This document shows, one piece after another, positions 31,507 to 32,169 of a DNA stretch of 32,169 nt. The stretch covers positions 16,068 through 48,236 of the forward strand of contig MGSF01000013.1 in assembly GCA_001798715.1 (NCBI GenBank), written 5' to 3'. A program made the position numbers and the translations under genes. The notes beneath the pieces were generated by a model, which worked only from the letters and a program-made list of their open reading frames with translations, did not search any database and had not been told where the DNA came from. Numbering within the stretch: position 1 is the first letter of the stretch; each line of letters starts with the position of its first letter. Source of the DNA: Deltaproteobacteria bacterium RIFCSPLOWO2_02_FULL_50_16. GTDB taxonomy: Bacteria; UBA10199; 2-02-FULL-50-16.

Positions 31507-32169
31507 ATGAAGATAATTCGTGGGATCCATATTTGTGCACTCTCCATTATATTAATAGGGATCCTTGTCTCCTCTTCGACCCACGCCGCAGGGGCCCTTG
31601 CTAAAGCCAAAACGGGCTCAAAGGTCAACCAGACTGCCAATATGTCCTTCGCCAATTCCGGCAGCAATGCCCTGATGTCGACGGTCAGCCAAGGGATCTT
31701 TGTTGATGTTGGCGGAAGGAATGTTGCCGTTGCAGGGACTGGAGCCGGCTCTGTTGAGGGGGGCGGTTTTGATGTCGTTGTCCGCGATCCCGGTGGTGGA
31801 GGGGGGCAAGAATGCAATCCCCAGACAAAACCAGCACCAGTACCCTGCATCCAATTTGTATGCCTCCTGGGCCAGTGGAAGCCTGATACCGTATCCCTCA
31901 ATGGAGACGCCTGCAATGACAGCAACGCCTGTACTGTGACAGATGTCTGTTCCGGAGGGGCCTGCACGGGCTCTGGAACTATTCCAAATCTCAATGACAA
32001 TAATGTGTGTACCACTGATACGTGCGTCAATGGCGCCGCTGTCCATACAAACAACACAGCTGCCTGTAACGATGGCAATGCCTGTACTGTAACAGATGTC
32101 TGTTCCGGAGGGGCCTGCACGGGCTCTGGAACTATTCCAAATCTCAATGACAATAATCCCTGTACCAAT
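31507..32169 (+). CDS. Exported protein with tandem Cys-rich repeats (3' end beyond the window)
   Basis: An open frame starts at ATG 31507 and runs off the window after 221 codons with no stop. Residues 1-28 form a signal peptide (MKIIRGIH, hydrophobic ALSIILIGILV, then a THAA cleavage region). Next come a Gly/Ser/Asn-rich segment, a GGGGG run near residue 97-101, and Cys-rich repeats of the form ACTVTDVCSGGACTGSG separated by NLNDNN.C. Such repeats are frequent in secreted or surface proteins of deltaproteobacteria and may be disulphide-bonded. Function is unknown. Confidence 0.82.
   Translation, partial: MKIIRGIHICALSIILIGILVSSSTHAAGALAKAKTGSKVNQTANMSFANSGSNALMSTVSQGIFVDVGGRNVAVAGTGAGSVEGGGFDVVVRDPGGGGGQECNPQTKPAPVPCIQFVCLLGQWKPDTVSLNGDACNDSNACTVTDVCSGGACTGSGTIPNLNDNNVCTTDTCVNGAAVHTNNTAACNDGNACTVTDVCSGGACTGSGTIPNLNDNNPCTN
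31927..32157 (+). repeat. Tandem coding repeat, period 153 bp
   Basis: The 78 bp at 31927-32004 recur at 32080-32157 with one mismatch (G at 31938, A at 32091), a period of 51 codons. Near-identity at synonymous sites points to recent duplication or homogenisation, and copy number probably continues beyond the window. Confidence 0.9.

Noticed and set aside
31425-32168. 247-codon minus-strand open frame with repeated PEPVQAPPEQT segments
   Set aside because: It is the antisense of the Cys-rich tandem repeats; the plus-strand frame has a signal peptide, a promoter match and family-like cysteine spacing.

Overview
This window of about 32 kb is bacterial chromosome, densely coded and moderately GC-rich, and almost every gene is a housekeeping or metabolic gene. 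Several traits suggest a deltaproteobacterium-like lineage (inference only, since there is no rRNA in the window). These are a mitochondrial-type aconitase, an MglA-type small GTPase, the LL-diaminopimelate aminotransferase (DapL) route to lysine, cobalamin-dependent MetH, dnaX-ybaB-recR, two sigma-54 promoter matches, and a secreted protein with Cys-rich repeats.

Layout: the 3' part of an aconitase gene meets hemE tail to tail (1-3062). A divergent regulatory region with a strong sigma-54 promoter match and a possible attenuator (3063-3363) precedes nirB-nirD, an adrenodoxin-reductase-like flavoprotein and a TetA-like exporter (3364-8814). A minus-strand ferredoxin-bcp pair (8818-9635) lies back to back with lpdA (9741-11162). 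Next is a 2.8-kb segment with a GH8-like exported protein and an AAA/DUF4143 ATPase. It is bounded by two near-identical 103-bp copies of the lpdA 3' end and looks inserted. Methionine synthase follows as two ORFs in the same frame separated by one stop codon (14170-17676). Then come a 123-bp palindromic repeat and rho (minus). A long plus-strand group, argH-lysA-dapF-dapA-dapB-ZIP-dapL-folK-small membrane protein-mglA (19515-28113), makes arginine, diaminopimelate and lysine, and a folate step. The minus-strand dnaX-ybaB-recR-talC cluster (28117-31230) and the start of a Cys-rich exported protein complete the window.

The most unusual signal is a family of short GC-rich palindromic elements inserted in frame inside protein-coding genes. 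One adds 48 residues (144 bp, three 48-bp units) to the siroheme domain of NirB. One adds about 31 residues to the MetH activation domain. A minimal hairpin sits in the central loop of the exporter. They share hairpin cores with compensatory base changes and interrupt conserved domains without breaking the frame, much like the protein-coding palindromic elements known from Rickettsia.

A second pattern is that many first genes of transcription units lack a Shine-Dalgarno sequence. They carry a sigma-70-like promoter whose -10 box ends only 6-12 nt before the start codon, suggesting frequent leaderless or very short-leader transcripts. Convergent genes are packed with overlaps or 3-nt gaps and no visible intrinsic terminators.
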